From contig NZ_DF158897.1 of NCBI RefSeq assembly GCF_000307265.1, forward strand, positions 62,001 to 126,000: a stretch of DNA of 64,000 nucleotides, written 5' to 3'. This DNA is from Oscillibacter ruminantium GH1 (GTDB taxonomy: Bacteria > Bacillota > Clostridia > Oscillospirales > Oscillospiraceae). The translations under genes were made by a program, and so were the position numbers. The stretch's first letter is position 1. Every line of letters begins with the position of its first letter. The notes beneath the pieces are model-generated. The model worked only from the letters and a program-made list of their open reading frames with translations. It was not told the origin of the DNA and did no database searches. Shown here piece after piece: positions 50,405 to 57,892 of this stretch.

Positions 50405-51049
50405 TCAGATAAGCTCAGTCCAATCCTCAAAAGAGCGGATGTAGTAATCCGCCTCCGCCTTCATGGCATCCTGATCCGGTTCCGACGGGTCATAGACCGC
50501 CACCGTCCGAAATCCGGCGGCTTTGGCGGTGCGCAGCGCAAACAGCGCGTCCTCAAACACCACCGTCTCCTCTTTCCGGCAGCGCAGACGGCGCAGCGCC
50601 ATCTCATACACCTCAGGGTCCTCTTTGCCCCGGCCCGCGTCGCCGCAGGTGACCATTCCACGAAAATAATCCGTCAGACCGGCGTGATCCATAGCGATTT
50701 CCACCAGCGGATGATCGGTGGCAGTGGCCACATACATCCACACGCCCTCCATCTTCATCAGGGACAGCAGCCGCTCCACGCCTGCCTTCGGGGCAACGCG
50801 GAACCGGTAAAAATCCTCTATCTCCGCCCGCATCAGCTGCATGACTTCCTCCGGCTCCAGAGCCAGACCGTACCGCCTCACGCAGTAGGCAGCCCCCTCC
50901 TGAAAGCTCATCACCCGCAGCATTTCGTCAAGGTCCTCATCCGGCTCTTTCCCCTGCCGCCGGAGAAAGCTGGACCCCAATGATTTCCATGCCTGCATAG
51001 AGTCCACAAGCGTCCCATCCATGTCGAAAATCGCGCCCTGCAATCTCAT
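50405..51049 (-). CDS. HAD-superfamily phosphatase (beta-phosphoglucomutase-like)
   Basis: The 214-residue protein shows HAD motif I FDMDGTLVDS (about 7-16), a helical cap (about 18-90), TATDHPL as motif II, GKEDPEVYEMAL as motif III, and FEDALFALRTAKAAG as motif IV. It is a small-molecule phosphatase of the Gph/PGM-like group with unknown substrate. The ATG at 51049 (MRLQGAIFD) has GGAG 6 nt upstream and is preferred over the ATG at 51061. Confidence 0.9.
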   Translation of the reverse strand: MRLQGAIFDMDGTLVDSMQAWKSLGSSFLRRQGKEPDEDLDEMLRVMSFQEGAAYCVRRYGLALEPEEVMQLMRAEIEDFYRFRVAPKAGVERLLSLMKMEGVWMYVATATDHPLVEIAMDHAGLTDYFRGMVTCGDAGRGKEDPEVYEMALRRLRCRKEETVVFEDALFALRTAKAAGFRTVAVYDPSEPDQDAMKAEADYYIRSFEDWTELI

Positions 51050-51119
51050 AGTAGTCTCCATTTCTCTATTTTCGGTAATACCGCCTGTGTCGGCGGATTT
51101 CTCTCGCCCTCTTTCGCCC

Positions 51120-51770
51120 TCACAGGCCCCTCAGGAGGCTCAGCATCTCCTCATCAGGGTCCAGCAGGGGGAGACGCGTCCGAGCCGCCAGAGCGGCCTT
51201 AAAATACGGAAAATGCGTACAACCGAGGATCAGCTTCTCCGCGCCGCAGCTTTGAAACCAATCCGCCAGCGCCGCCAAATGATGGCGTTCCACCAGTTCC
51301 TCCGGCAGTTCCCCCGCCTCCACCGACAGCACGGCGGGCAGCGCGCAGGCCCCGTAAAGGTCCAATTGCGGATTGGCGGTCAGCAGCGTCCGCTCGATTC
51401 CCGCCAGCCCTTGGGCGTTGGCTGCAATCACACCAAGCCGCCGATAGGCTCCGGCCGCGCGGCGATAGACATCCATGGGTGTCACCACCGGCAGACGCAG
51501 TTGCTTTGAAAGGCTTGAAAAATCGACGGCGGCAGACATGGAGTTGCAGTATACCAGCGCTTTACGGCATCCCTGCTCCATACCGCGCCGCAAAATTTCC
51601 GCCACGGCCGCCTGTTTTTCCGCCTCGGGCAGAATCTGAAACGCAGTTTGTGCCCGAGGGTCCTCCGACACCGGGAAGGGGATTCCGGTCAGGCCGGCCT
51701 TTCGCAGAACTTCAACACCCATCCAGGTGTCCACCGGCGTCCCCGCCAAAACAGCAATTGGCTCGTTCAC
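51120..51770 (-). CDS. Asp/Glu racemase-superfamily protein, short form
   Basis: The 216-residue protein has the two catalytic cysteine regions of the superfamily: C-N-S-M-S (near 76-80; CNT in MurI) and G-C-T-H-F-P (near 185-190). It is about 50 residues shorter than MurI and lacks the N-terminal FDSGVGG loop, reading AVLAGTPVDTWMGVEVL instead. It could be a racemase with altered specificity. The GTG at 51770 is set by AGAGG 9 nt upstream; earlier codons overlap yitT. It is 13 nt after yitT. Confidence 0.75.
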   Translation of the reverse strand: MNEPIAVLAGTPVDTWMGVEVLRKAGLTGIPFPVSEDPRAQTAFQILPEAEKQAAVAEILRRGMEQGCRKALVYCNSMSAAVDFSSLSKQLRLPVVTPMDVYRRAAGAYRRLGVIAANAQGLAGIERTLLTANPQLDLYGACALPAVLSVEAGELPEELVERHHLAALADWFQSCGAEKLILGCTHFPYFKAALAARTRLPLLDPDEEMLSLLRGL

Positions 51771-51783
51771 CCTCCCGCGCCTC

Positions 51784-52671
51784 TCAGTTGCCAAGATTCC
51801 GGGGGAAGTTTCCGTCCACCTGAACGCCGGACTGGAACACGACGAACGCGTGGGGGTCCAAGGAGTGAACCGCGCGGCGCAGTTCCTCGATCTCATATTT
51901 GGACAGGCACACATACAACACATGAACGCCCTCGCCGGTGTAAGCGCCCGTTCCCGTCCAATAAGTGACGCTGCGTCCAAAGTTTTGAATAATAAACTGG
52001 GACAGCTTTTTTTCGTCCTCCTTGGTGAAGATCATGGCCTGCATGGAAATGTTCTGCTGATGCAGCCGATCCATCACAATGGCGGTAAAATAGTTGTAGA
52101 TAACCGAGTAAATGGCAATTTCCGGGGTAAACAGGAACAGGCATGCGCCGTACAGCACGGCGTTGAACCCAATGCTGAACCGCCCCACCGTGATGTTGCT
52201 GCCTCGTTTTGAAAGGCACAGCCCCACCACGTCCAACCCGCCGCTGGAACAGCCACAGGTGAGAATAATTCCGCTGGCCACACCCGCGATGATGCCGCCG
52301 AGCAGGCAGGAAGTCAGCATATCGTCAATAATCGGCGCAGTGGGCACGGGGATTAGGGAATAAAAGAGGGAGTAGGTCAGCGTGCAGATCAAGGTCCGCA
52401 CCACCAGCCCCCGGCCCAGCGTCCGCCACGCATAGAGTAAAATCGGGATGTTTACGATAAAATAGAAAATACCTGCCACGTCATACTGGCCGAAATTCAC
52501 GCCCATATACTGGGCCATCAGTGTCCGCAGGAGCTGGCAAAAGCCCATGGCGCCGCCGGTATACAGATTTAGCGGAACAATGAAAAGATTCAGCGCCAGC
52601 GCGGAGAGAAGTTCTCCGAATACGGCGCCCAGCAGGCGCAGCCAGCGGTTGTGCAACGCGGTGTAAATCAT
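51784..52671 (-). CDS. YitT family membrane protein (DUF161 + DUF2179)
   Basis: The 295-residue protein has five to six membrane helices (residues about 10-190, with the GGAMGFCQLLR and CSSGGLDVVGLCLSKR segments) and a soluble C-terminal DUF2179 domain (about 205-290, ISMQAMIFTKEDEKKLSQFI). The family is widespread in Firmicutes with unknown role, possibly transport. AAGGAGG precedes the ATG at 52671; an upstream in-frame start lacks a site. Confidence 0.9.
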   Translation of the reverse strand: MIYTALHNRWLRLLGAVFGELLSALALNLFIVPLNLYTGGAMGFCQLLRTLMAQYMGVNFGQYDVAGIFYFIVNIPILLYAWRTLGRGLVVRTLICTLTYSLFYSLIPVPTAPIIDDMLTSCLLGGIIAGVASGIILTCGCSSGGLDVVGLCLSKRGSNITVGRFSIGFNAVLYGACLFLFTPEIAIYSVIYNYFTAIVMDRLHQQNISMQAMIFTKEDEKKLSQFIIQNFGRSVTYWTGTGAYTGEGVHVLYVCLSKYEIEELRRAVHSLDPHAFVVFQSGVQVDGNFPRNLGN

Positions 52672-52865
52672 GAAGATCCTCCTTAATTGCCCTTTGATCC
52701 TCGCGGGAACACTCAAGGGTTAAAATGCGTCAATACAAAGCTATTATACGTGGCGTCCCGCAAAAGCACAAGGGGGATTGCAGGTAAAATGTACCGAAAA
52801 TTCAGGCAAACCAAGCTCTGTTTTCCGGGGGTCTGCCTTCCTTCAAATATCCTGCGCCAGAGCGC

Positions 52866-53171
52866 TCACAGCGCGTATTGCAGCGCCCGGTGCAGCCGCG
52901 CCTTTGCCCGGGACAGCGTTCGCGACACGGTGGAAGGATCCACGCCCGCCTCCTCCGCAATCTCCCGCATACTCAGACCATCGTCGAAGTACCGCGTGAG
53001 AAACTGACGCTGGCGTGGCGTCAGCTCCCGCTCCCGAGCCGCCCGCAGCTGACGGCGAAGGCGGAGCATCTGGTCATGGTTGTCCTCCCCGTTTTCTCGC
53101 AGCCACACGGTCATGTCCCCAATCCATTCACTGGAGCGGGTGGAGTAGGCGTTAGAAACAATACTTTTCAT
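52866..53171 (-). CDS. Sigma-70 region-4-like protein
   Basis: The 101-residue protein has helix-turn-helix sequence at about 50-97 (LTPRQRQFLTRYFDDGLSMREIAEEAGVDPSTVSRTLSRAKARL) typical of sigma region 4 or related small regulators. Sigma region 2 is absent, so it cannot be a complete sigma factor. The start overlaps the upstream coiled-coil gene by 20 nt. It is the last of a three-gene cassette and may regulate transcription. Targets unknown. Confidence 0.75.
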   Translation of the reverse strand: MKSIVSNAYSTRSSEWIGDMTVWLRENGEDNHDQMLRLRRQLRAARERELTPRQRQFLTRYFDDGLSMREIAEEAGVDPSTVSRTLSRAKARLHRALQYAL

Positions 53172-53388
53172 TTTTGTGGTACCTCCGGTCGTAATAGCGG
53201 GCGGTTACCACCGCCAGTTCCCGTGCCTCCCGCAGCAGCGGCTCCAGTTCCGCGATCCGCCGGTCTAATCGGCGGGCGGCCTCCGGGTCCGTCTGGCGCT
53301 TTCTCTCCTCGCGCAGCTCTGCAATGCGCCCAAAAAGCGCCTCCGCGCTGGCCCGGTAAGTAACGGACAATTCCATCAACGTCTTCAA
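53152..53388 (-). CDS. Small coiled-coil protein in the sigma-region-4 cassette
   Basis: The 78-residue protein is charged and helical (GRIAELREERKRQTDPEAARRLDRRIAELEPLL), likely a coiled coil, with no membrane segment. The start is a TTG at 53388 that overlaps the stop of the upstream zinc-ribbon gene (TTGA), with GGAGAG just upstream. The alternative ATG is four codons in. It overlaps the downstream sigma-like gene by 20 nt. Function unknown. Confidence 0.65.
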   Translation of the reverse strand: MKTLMELSVTYRASAEALFGRIAELREERKRQTDPEAARRLDRRIAELEPLLREARELAVVTARYYDRRYHKNEKYCF

Positions 53389-53570
53389 ATCTCTCTCTCC
53401 TCTCCCCGCACACGGCGAAACGGCTCCAACTCAGCCGCGGCAAAATCCGACAAACACATGGCGCAGATGATCGCGCCATTGATTTGCCAATAAGACTCTC
53501 CCCGGCAAATTCCGTCTCCGCATTCACTGCAGCACAGCAGGTTTCGCGGCCCGCGAAAAAAACTTTTCAA
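53385..53570 (-). CDS. Small zinc-ribbon protein in the sigma-region-4 cassette
   Basis: The 61-residue product has four cysteines in two CxxC-like pairs (CSECGDGIC near 14-22, and AIICAMC near 33-39), suggesting a zinc ribbon. The start is a TTG with AGGAG 9 nt upstream. It is the first of three overlapping small genes, so all three are likely translationally coupled. Function unknown. Confidence 0.65.
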   Translation of the reverse strand: MKSFFRGPRNLLCCSECGDGICRGESYWQINGAIICAMCLSDFAAAELEPFRRVRGEEREI

Positions 53571-53598
53571 AAAATCACGCTCCTGTCGAAAAATAAGG

Positions 53599-53630
53599 TT
53601 GACAAAGTCTCGATGGTCTGCTAATATAAT
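53599..53630 (+). promoter_or_regulatory. Promoter of tRNA-Thr and tRNA-Tyr
   Basis: A perfect -35 TTGACA (53599-53604) is followed by TAATAT at 17 nt (53622-53627) or TATAAT at 20 nt (53625-53630), just before the tRNA-Thr gene. Confidence 0.85.
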
Positions 53631-53646
53631 CCTTGCTGTTGGATGC

Positions 53647-53722
53647 GCTGGTGTAGCTCAGCTGGTAGAGCAGCTGATTTGTAATCAGCAGGTCGGGGGT
53701 TCGAATCCGTCCACCAGCTCCA
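53647..53722 (+). tRNA. tRNA-Thr (UGU)
   Basis: The acceptor GCTGGTG pairs with CACCAGC. The anticodon loop GATTTGTAATC carries TGT. T-arm GGTTCGAATC is normal and CCA is encoded. Length 76 nt. Confidence 0.96.
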
Positions 53723-53731
53723 AGTGAATAT

Positions 53732-53816
53732 GGGAGAGTTCCAGAGCGGTCAAATGGGGCAGACTGTAAATCTGTTGCCTTCGGCTTCGGTGGTTCGAAT
53801 CCACCCTCTCCCACCA
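53732..53816 (+). tRNA. tRNA-Tyr (GUA)
   Basis: The acceptor GGGAGAG pairs with CTCTCCC, followed by ACCA (CCA encoded). The anticodon loop AGACTGTAAATCT carries GTA, and a long variable arm (TTGCCTTCGGCTTCGG) marks a class II tRNA. Length 85 nt. It starts 9 nt after tRNA-Thr in one transcript. Confidence 0.96.
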
Positions 53817-53818
53817 CA

Positions 53819-53852
53819 TTGTCGCGAGCCGTTTGGCTTGCGACAATTTTTT
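53819..53852 (+). terminator. Terminator of the tRNA pair
   Basis: TTGTCGCGAGCC (53819-53830) pairs with GGCTTGCGACAA (53835-53846, one mismatch), followed by six T residues. Confidence 0.9.
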
Positions 53853-54260
53853 GATTATTTTACTGCTTTTTTGCTCACCACTTTTTCAATCCGCCTGCTC
53901 AGGCGGGCTTTCCGTTGGGTTCAGTTCAGCCTATGGGGCTTGTCCTCGTCAACTGTACCATATCTTCCAGACACCCCGCGCGTCCGGACTTGCGGTGGTT
54001 TTCTGGAGCTTTGCAGGCACTGCTCCAAACGAAAAATTATTTGGAATCTCTTTTGCGGCTTTTGACGCACCCATAGCGTTATACTGGTATACATCACAAG
54101 ATTTCTGGGAACAGTTACAAGTTATCACAAGTATATTGTTTTGTCAAGGGTGTTTTTACAAGATTCTTGTTTTTATGATTGACAAATGCCAACGAGCACG
54201 GTAGGATATAGAAGAAAGAGTATCGAACTTTATTGAAAAACTTGCAGGGGGGCGCGGAAG
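53853..54260. other. Intergenic region without a convincing gene
   Basis: It contains a short CCGCCTG/CAGGCGG dyad near 53890 and the promoter of the S24 repressor at its right end. A 123-codon frame across it begins inside the tRNA terminator and lacks coding character, so I call no gene here. Confidence 0.5.
54179..54207 (+). promoter_or_regulatory. Promoter of the S24 repressor gene
   Basis: A perfect -35 TTGACA (54179-54184) and a -10 TAGGAT (54202-54207) are 17 nt apart. Confidence 0.8.
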
Positions 54261-55019
54261 ATGAGTTTTGGAGAGCGACTGCGGGAACGGCGGGAGCAGC
54301 TGAATATGTCCCGCCGGGAACTGGCGGACGCGCTGGGCGTCTCGGTTTCGGCCATCGGCAATTATGAAACAGGAGTCAGCGCGCCGAAGGAAGAGGTGCT
54401 CCTGCGTTTATTTGACTGCTTGCAAGCAGACCCCAACACGCTGTACCGCGACCATTTCCGAGGCGGGAAAAACGTTATGACCCACGATGAGCAGGAGCTT
54501 CTGGACCGATACCGCAGCCTTTCCGCCGTTGGGCGAGACACGATCCGCTCCGTCATGAGCGCGCTGTGCGCCTATCGGGATGAAATCGAGATGGCCCGTC
54601 CTCTGGTTGAGGAACGGCGCATACCCCTCTATTGCAGCCCCGCCGCAGCAGGATTTGCCGCGCCGGTATTCGGAGAAGATTTCGACTATATTTCTGTGAG
54701 TGGAGACGTACCCCCGGCGGCGGAATTTGCCGTGCGCATTCAAGGCGACTCCATGTCCCCGTGGATTGCCGATGGTTCGGTGGTGTATGTCAATCGGGAT
54801 CCGCTTCAAATCGGAGACGTGGGCATTTTCTGCGTGGACGGCGGGATGCTGTGCAAGCAATATTACCGGGATCCACTGGGAACCGTATACCTCTTTTCCC
54901 TGAACCGGGCACGGGCGGACGCGGACGTGGTGCTGACTGCCGACAGCGGACAGACGCTGATATCCTTCGGACGGGTTATGATGCACAGACTGCCTTTGCC
55001 GGGGAAGGGTAAAAAATAA
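54261..55019 (+). CDS. XRE-S24 (CI/LexA-like) transcriptional regulator
   Basis: The 252-residue protein has an N-terminal XRE helix-turn-helix (residues 4-60) and a C-terminal S24 peptidase-like domain (about 120-250). The Ser/Lys dyad is present as S164 in GDSMSPW and K199 in LCKQYYRD, and an Ala-Gly pair (A130-G131) lies in the expected self-cleavage region. It is therefore probably an autocleaving stress-sensing repressor, like phage CI or HdiR. No phage genes flank it, so it may be a domesticated repressor. Confidence 0.88.
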   Translation: MSFGERLRERREQLNMSRRELADALGVSVSAIGNYETGVSAPKEEVLLRLFDCLQADPNTLYRDHFRGGKNVMTHDEQELLDRYRSLSAVGRDTIRSVMSALCAYRDEIEMARPLVEERRIPLYCSPAAAGFAAPVFGEDFDYISVSGDVPPAAEFAVRIQGDSMSPWIADGSVVYVNRDPLQIGDVGIFCVDGGMLCKQYYRDPLGTVYLFSLNRARADADVVLTADSGQTLISFGRVMMHRLPLPGKGKK

Positions 55020-55041
55020 GCGGCCCTAACCGGGCCGCTAC
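55019..55041 (+). terminator. Hairpin after the S24 repressor gene
   Basis: GCGGCCC and GGGCCGC pair just after the stop, but no T-run follows. Confidence 0.5.
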
Positions 55042-55081
55042 GGAAAACCAGAGAAAACACACCCGCAAGTGCTTGTTATAA

Positions 55082-55115
55082 GAAAAACCCGGCGTGGCTA
55101 TAAGCCACGCCGGGT
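55082..55115. terminator. Terminator of spmB, facing the S24 repressor gene
   Basis: ACCCGGCGTGGC (55087-55098) pairs perfectly with GCCACGCCGGGT (55104-55115). Five T residues follow on the minus strand, and a weak pyrimidine tail lies on the plus strand. Confidence 0.85.
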
Positions 55116-55161
55116 CCCTTTCATTTCGTGATTATTTCGCATTTTCCACTCCGCTGTGTTT

Positions 55162-55683
55162 TCAGGAACCGAAGAAAATGCGCACTGCCAGCGCCGAGCC
55201 GACAAACCCCATCAGATCCGCCGTCAGCGCTGCCGGAATGGTATGTCTGGTCCGCGTAATTCCGGCGGCGCCAAAATACACGGCAATGGTGTAAAACGTC
55301 GTCTCCGTGCTGCCAAGCATGACTGCCGCAACGCGACCCGCGTAACTGTCCGGGCCGGAGGTCTTCATAATCTCGCTGCCCACCGCCAGCGCTCCGCTGC
55401 CGGAGATGGGGCGAATCAGCATCAAAGGCATCAGATCCGCCGGAATGCCCAGCCGCTCCAGCAGCGGTGCGCACAGCCCGGACAGCCAGTCCATGGCTCC
55501 CGAGGCCCGAAACATGGCCACGGCGGTCAACAGTCCCACCAGCGCCGGCGCAATGCGCAGCAGGATGGTCAGCCCCTCTCCCGCTCCGGCGGTGAGCGCA
55601 CCATAAACATCCACACGCCGCCACAGGGCAATGATCGCAGTCGCGGCCAATAAACCGGGCACCAGCATTGCAGACGGACTCAT
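55162..55683 (-). CDS. spmB: Spore maturation protein B
   Basis: The 173-residue membrane protein has four to five helices and the nucleoside-permease-like gate fold of SpmB (ALVGLLTAVAMFRASGAMDWL, IRPISGSGALAVGSEIMKTSGPDSYAGRVAAVMLGSTETTFYTIAVYFG). It is needed for spore core dehydration in Bacillus. Its ATG overlaps the spmA stop by 4 nt (ATGA), so the two are coupled. Confidence 0.95.
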   Translation of the reverse strand: MSPSAMLVPGLLAATAIIALWRRVDVYGALTAGAGEGLTILLRIAPALVGLLTAVAMFRASGAMDWLSGLCAPLLERLGIPADLMPLMLIRPISGSGALAVGSEIMKTSGPDSYAGRVAAVMLGSTETTFYTIAVYFGAAGITRTRHTIPAALTADLMGFVGSALAVRIFFGS

Positions 55684-56264
55684 GAGATCCTCCTACTGAA
55701 ACGTGCTAAAATTTTTGCCGCCGTCAGCCCTGCCGTTACGCTCAACACCGATGCCAGCCATACCGCCGGTACAATATCAAACGGGGAGGCCGCGCCCGCA
55801 GCGGCGCGCACAGAGGCAATGGTAGCTGGAATCAGCTGGATGGATGCCGTATTCAACACCACCAGCAGACACAGCTCATCGCTGGCCACGCCGTCCTGCC
55901 CCCGCGCCATTCGTCTGGCCGCCTGAATTCCCAGCGGCGTGGCGGCATTTCCCAATCCCAGCAGGTTCGCGGAGACGTTGGCTGATACAGCGGAAAGCGT
56001 GGCATCATCCCGGCAGGCGTTGGGCAGTAGCCGCTGCAAAAGCGGCCGAAACGCACGGGCCAGCTTTGCCGACATTCCGCATCGGTTCATAATCTCCATA
56101 ACCCCGCTCCACAGGCAGAGTACGCCTGCCATGGACAAGCAGAGCTGAATTGCACTCGAAGCGCCTTCAAGTGCAGCTGCGGAGACTGCATCCATTTTCC
56201 CGTTCACCAGTCCAAACGCAAACGATAAAACGACCATTCCGGTCCATAAAGCTGCCATTGCCAA
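55680..56264 (-). CDS. spmA: Spore maturation protein A
   Basis: The 194-residue membrane protein pairs with SpmB (SANLLGLGNAATPLGIQAARRM is diagnostic). A TTG at 56264 with AAGGAGG 8 nt upstream is a better start than the internal ATG two codons later. The spmA-spmB order with a 4-nt overlap is the standard arrangement. Confidence 0.94.
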   Translation of the reverse strand: MAMAALWTGMVVLSFAFGLVNGKMDAVSAAALEGASSAIQLCLSMAGVLCLWSGVMEIMNRCGMSAKLARAFRPLLQRLLPNACRDDATLSAVSANVSANLLGLGNAATPLGIQAARRMARGQDGVASDELCLLVVLNTASIQLIPATIASVRAAAGAASPFDIVPAVWLASVLSVTAGLTAAKILARFSRRIS

Positions 56265-56413
56265 TTTTCTTTCCTCCTTCTCTTTTTTAACATCATTTTA
56301 TAAAGAAGATCGCCGCAAAATCCATCCTTGTACTGTATCGCCAAAAATTGTTTTCCCAGCGAAAACAATAATATGAAAAAAGTATGAATTCTTGTAAAAA
56401 ACGCCGAAAGGAA

Positions 56414-56443
56414 TTGACAAATTATGACATTCTATGGTATTGT
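56414..56443 (+). promoter_or_regulatory. Promoter of the AbrB-type regulator
   Basis: A perfect -35 TTGACA (56414-56419) and a weak -10 TATTGT (56438-56443) are 18 nt apart. Confidence 0.6.
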
Positions 56444-56491
56444 CAGATGTCCGAAGAATTTGTTAAATCACTGCGTAAAAGGAGATAAACT

Positions 56492-56734
56492 ATGAAATCA
56501 ACCGGTATTGTGCGGAAAGTGGACGAGTTGGGGCGTATTGTTCTTCCAATTGAGATGCGACGCACACTCGATATTGCTGAAAAGGATGCATTGGAAATCT
56601 ATGTGGAAGGTGCCTCCGTCATTCTCAAAAAGTACAAACCCAGCTGCATCTTTTGCGACAGCAACAAGGACGTTATTCAGTTCAAGGGGAAAAATGTCTG
56701 CCCGAAATGTCTGCGTGAACTGAACGATCTGTAA
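56492..56734 (+). CDS. AbrB/SpoVT-domain regulator with a C-terminal zinc finger
   Basis: Residues 1-50 are a swapped-hairpin AbrB DNA-binding domain (KSTGIVRKVDELGRIVLPIEMRRTL). The C-terminal part of the 80-residue protein holds CIFC and CPKC, a probable zinc-binding pair (about 52-73). It is a candidate transition-state regulator. AAAAGGAG precedes the ATG. It stands alone, with a terminator at 56826-56855. Confidence 0.88.
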   Translation: MKSTGIVRKVDELGRIVLPIEMRRTLDIAEKDALEIYVEGASVILKKYKPSCIFCDSNKDVIQFKGKNVCPKCLRELNDL

Positions 56735-56825
56735 CAAGCGGCTTCTGTGTGCATATCCAGCGCATTGAAATCGGCTGCCACGGAACGTTCGCACACGCGC
56801 TCCCGCTTTCAGCCTTTTACATAAT

Positions 56826-56855
56826 AGCGATGCAGTAAGAAGTTACTGCATCGCT
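56826..56855 (+). terminator. Terminator of the AbrB-type regulator gene
   Basis: AGCGATGCAGTAA (56826-56838) pairs perfectly with TTACTGCATCGCT (56843-56855), followed by a T-rich stretch. Confidence 0.85.
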
Positions 56856-57051
56856 TTACTTGTTTAGGTCCCCTTTCTCTGCCGCAAGGCACTCTCTACA
56901 CAGCCAGAGCAACGGCGGCGGCTGCCCTGTTGGCAGCCGCCGCCGTTTGCGAATTCCAGCATTACTTTCGATGAATGGGTATGTGGATGGTCGGCAGGCG
57001 TGTGCAAGAAACCCCCATCCGCAATTTAATTGGCCGCGTCAAAATGAAATT

Positions 57052-57079
57052 ACCCGGCGCAGCCTGAGCCGCGCCGGGT
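57052..57079 (-). terminator. Likely terminator of the flagellar operon
   Basis: ACCCGGCGC pairs with GCGCCGGGT around a loop, beyond csrA on the minus strand, with a loosely T-rich tail. Confidence 0.5.
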
Positions 57080-57167
57080 CGCTGTTGCAATTGAGTTTTC
57101 ATGAAATACAGCCTGCCCACGGCGTTGCTTCATCCGCCGCGTTGTCTGAGCGGTGGGCAGACCGCCC

Positions 57168-57419
57168 TCATTTCAAATCTGCGCCGCCGCCATTTTGCCG
57201 CTCCAGCAGATCCAGCAGTGCCAGCGGAGACGCCTCTTCCTTCGCCGCGTCCTGATTCGCGTCCATGGCCTTGCGCAGCTCATTGCGCAGAATGGTCATG
57301 CTGCGCGGCGCGTCAATTGCCAGCCGGACCCGCCCCCCAGCCTCGACAGAAACCACGGTCACCTCGATCTCGTCTCCGATCAGCAGGGATTCGCCGGGCT
57401 TTCTCTGTAAGATCAGCAT
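57168..57419 (-). CDS. csrA: Carbon storage regulator CsrA
   Basis: CsrA binds GGA sites in mRNA leaders and, in Firmicutes, represses flagellin translation. The 83-residue protein has [38 protein letters not shown], the usual fold, with a C-terminal helical extension beyond the common ~62 residues. GGGGGAGG precedes the ATG. It overlaps fliW by 7 nt; FliW antagonises CsrA. Confidence 0.96.
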   Translation of the reverse strand: MLILQRKPGESLLIGDEIEVTVVSVEAGGRVRLAIDAPRSMTILRNELRKAMDANQDAAKEEASPLALLDLLERQNGGGADLK

Positions 57420-57865
57420 GGCGACGCCTCCCCCGACCGAAACTCCGACAAGCGGTGGCGCATCTCATAGTCCCCATCCTCCAAAATCGTCTGCAATGCC
57501 GCCCCGGTATCCTCATTCACCGCCACGGGGCATTTCAGATTCACCGTACTCTCAGACACGGGGCTGCGCACCACACACAGCGCATAGAAACTCAGGTCCT
57601 GACTTTTCTCGACCCCCAGAGATTCCAACTCCGCCTTTTGCAGCAACGGCGCGTAGTCCGGTTTTAGGGAAAACGGATTCATTGCCACAAAAGCAAGCTC
57701 CGGCGTTGCCACGCTCTGAAAGCACAGCAACGTCCCCCCGCCATCCGCAAAGGGGAGAAGCAAAAACTGCTTCTCCTGCTCAAAGCCAAACAGGCCGTTT
57801 TGAAAATGGAGCACATCGCCGGCCTCATACGTGACCTGCCCAAAATATTTCGTTCTGATCTGCAT
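57413..57865 (-). CDS. fliW: Flagellar assembly factor FliW
   Basis: The 150-residue protein binds flagellin or CsrA, linking filament assembly to CsrA activity. It has the conserved [13 protein letters not shown] region and [33 protein letters not shown] precedes the ATG 5 nt away. It overlaps csrA by 7 nt, the standard coupled pair. Confidence 0.95.
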   Translation of the reverse strand: MQIRTKYFGQVTYEAGDVLHFQNGLFGFEQEKQFLLLPFADGGGTLLCFQSVATPELAFVAMNPFSLKPDYAPLLQKAELESLGVEKSQDLSFYALCVVRSPVSESTVNLKCPVAVNEDTGAALQTILEDGDYEMRHRLSEFRSGEASPC

Positions 57866-57892
57866 GAGGTCTCCTTTCTTTTTGCGCGGGAC

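Larger units (their letters stand above)
56735..57167. other. Intergenic region with three strong hairpins and no gene
   Basis: It holds the AbrB-gene terminator (56826-56855), a very GC-rich 18-bp stem at 56909-56950 (GCAACGGCGGCGGCTGCC with GGCAGCCGCCGCCGTTTGC), and ACCCGGCGC/GCGCCGGGT at 57052-57079 beyond csrA. I see no convincing coding region. Confidence 0.55.

Noticed and set aside
53833-54204. 123-codon plus-strand frame after tRNA-Tyr
   Set aside because: It begins inside the tRNA terminator, has a Cys/Phe-rich non-protein composition and no ribosome site.
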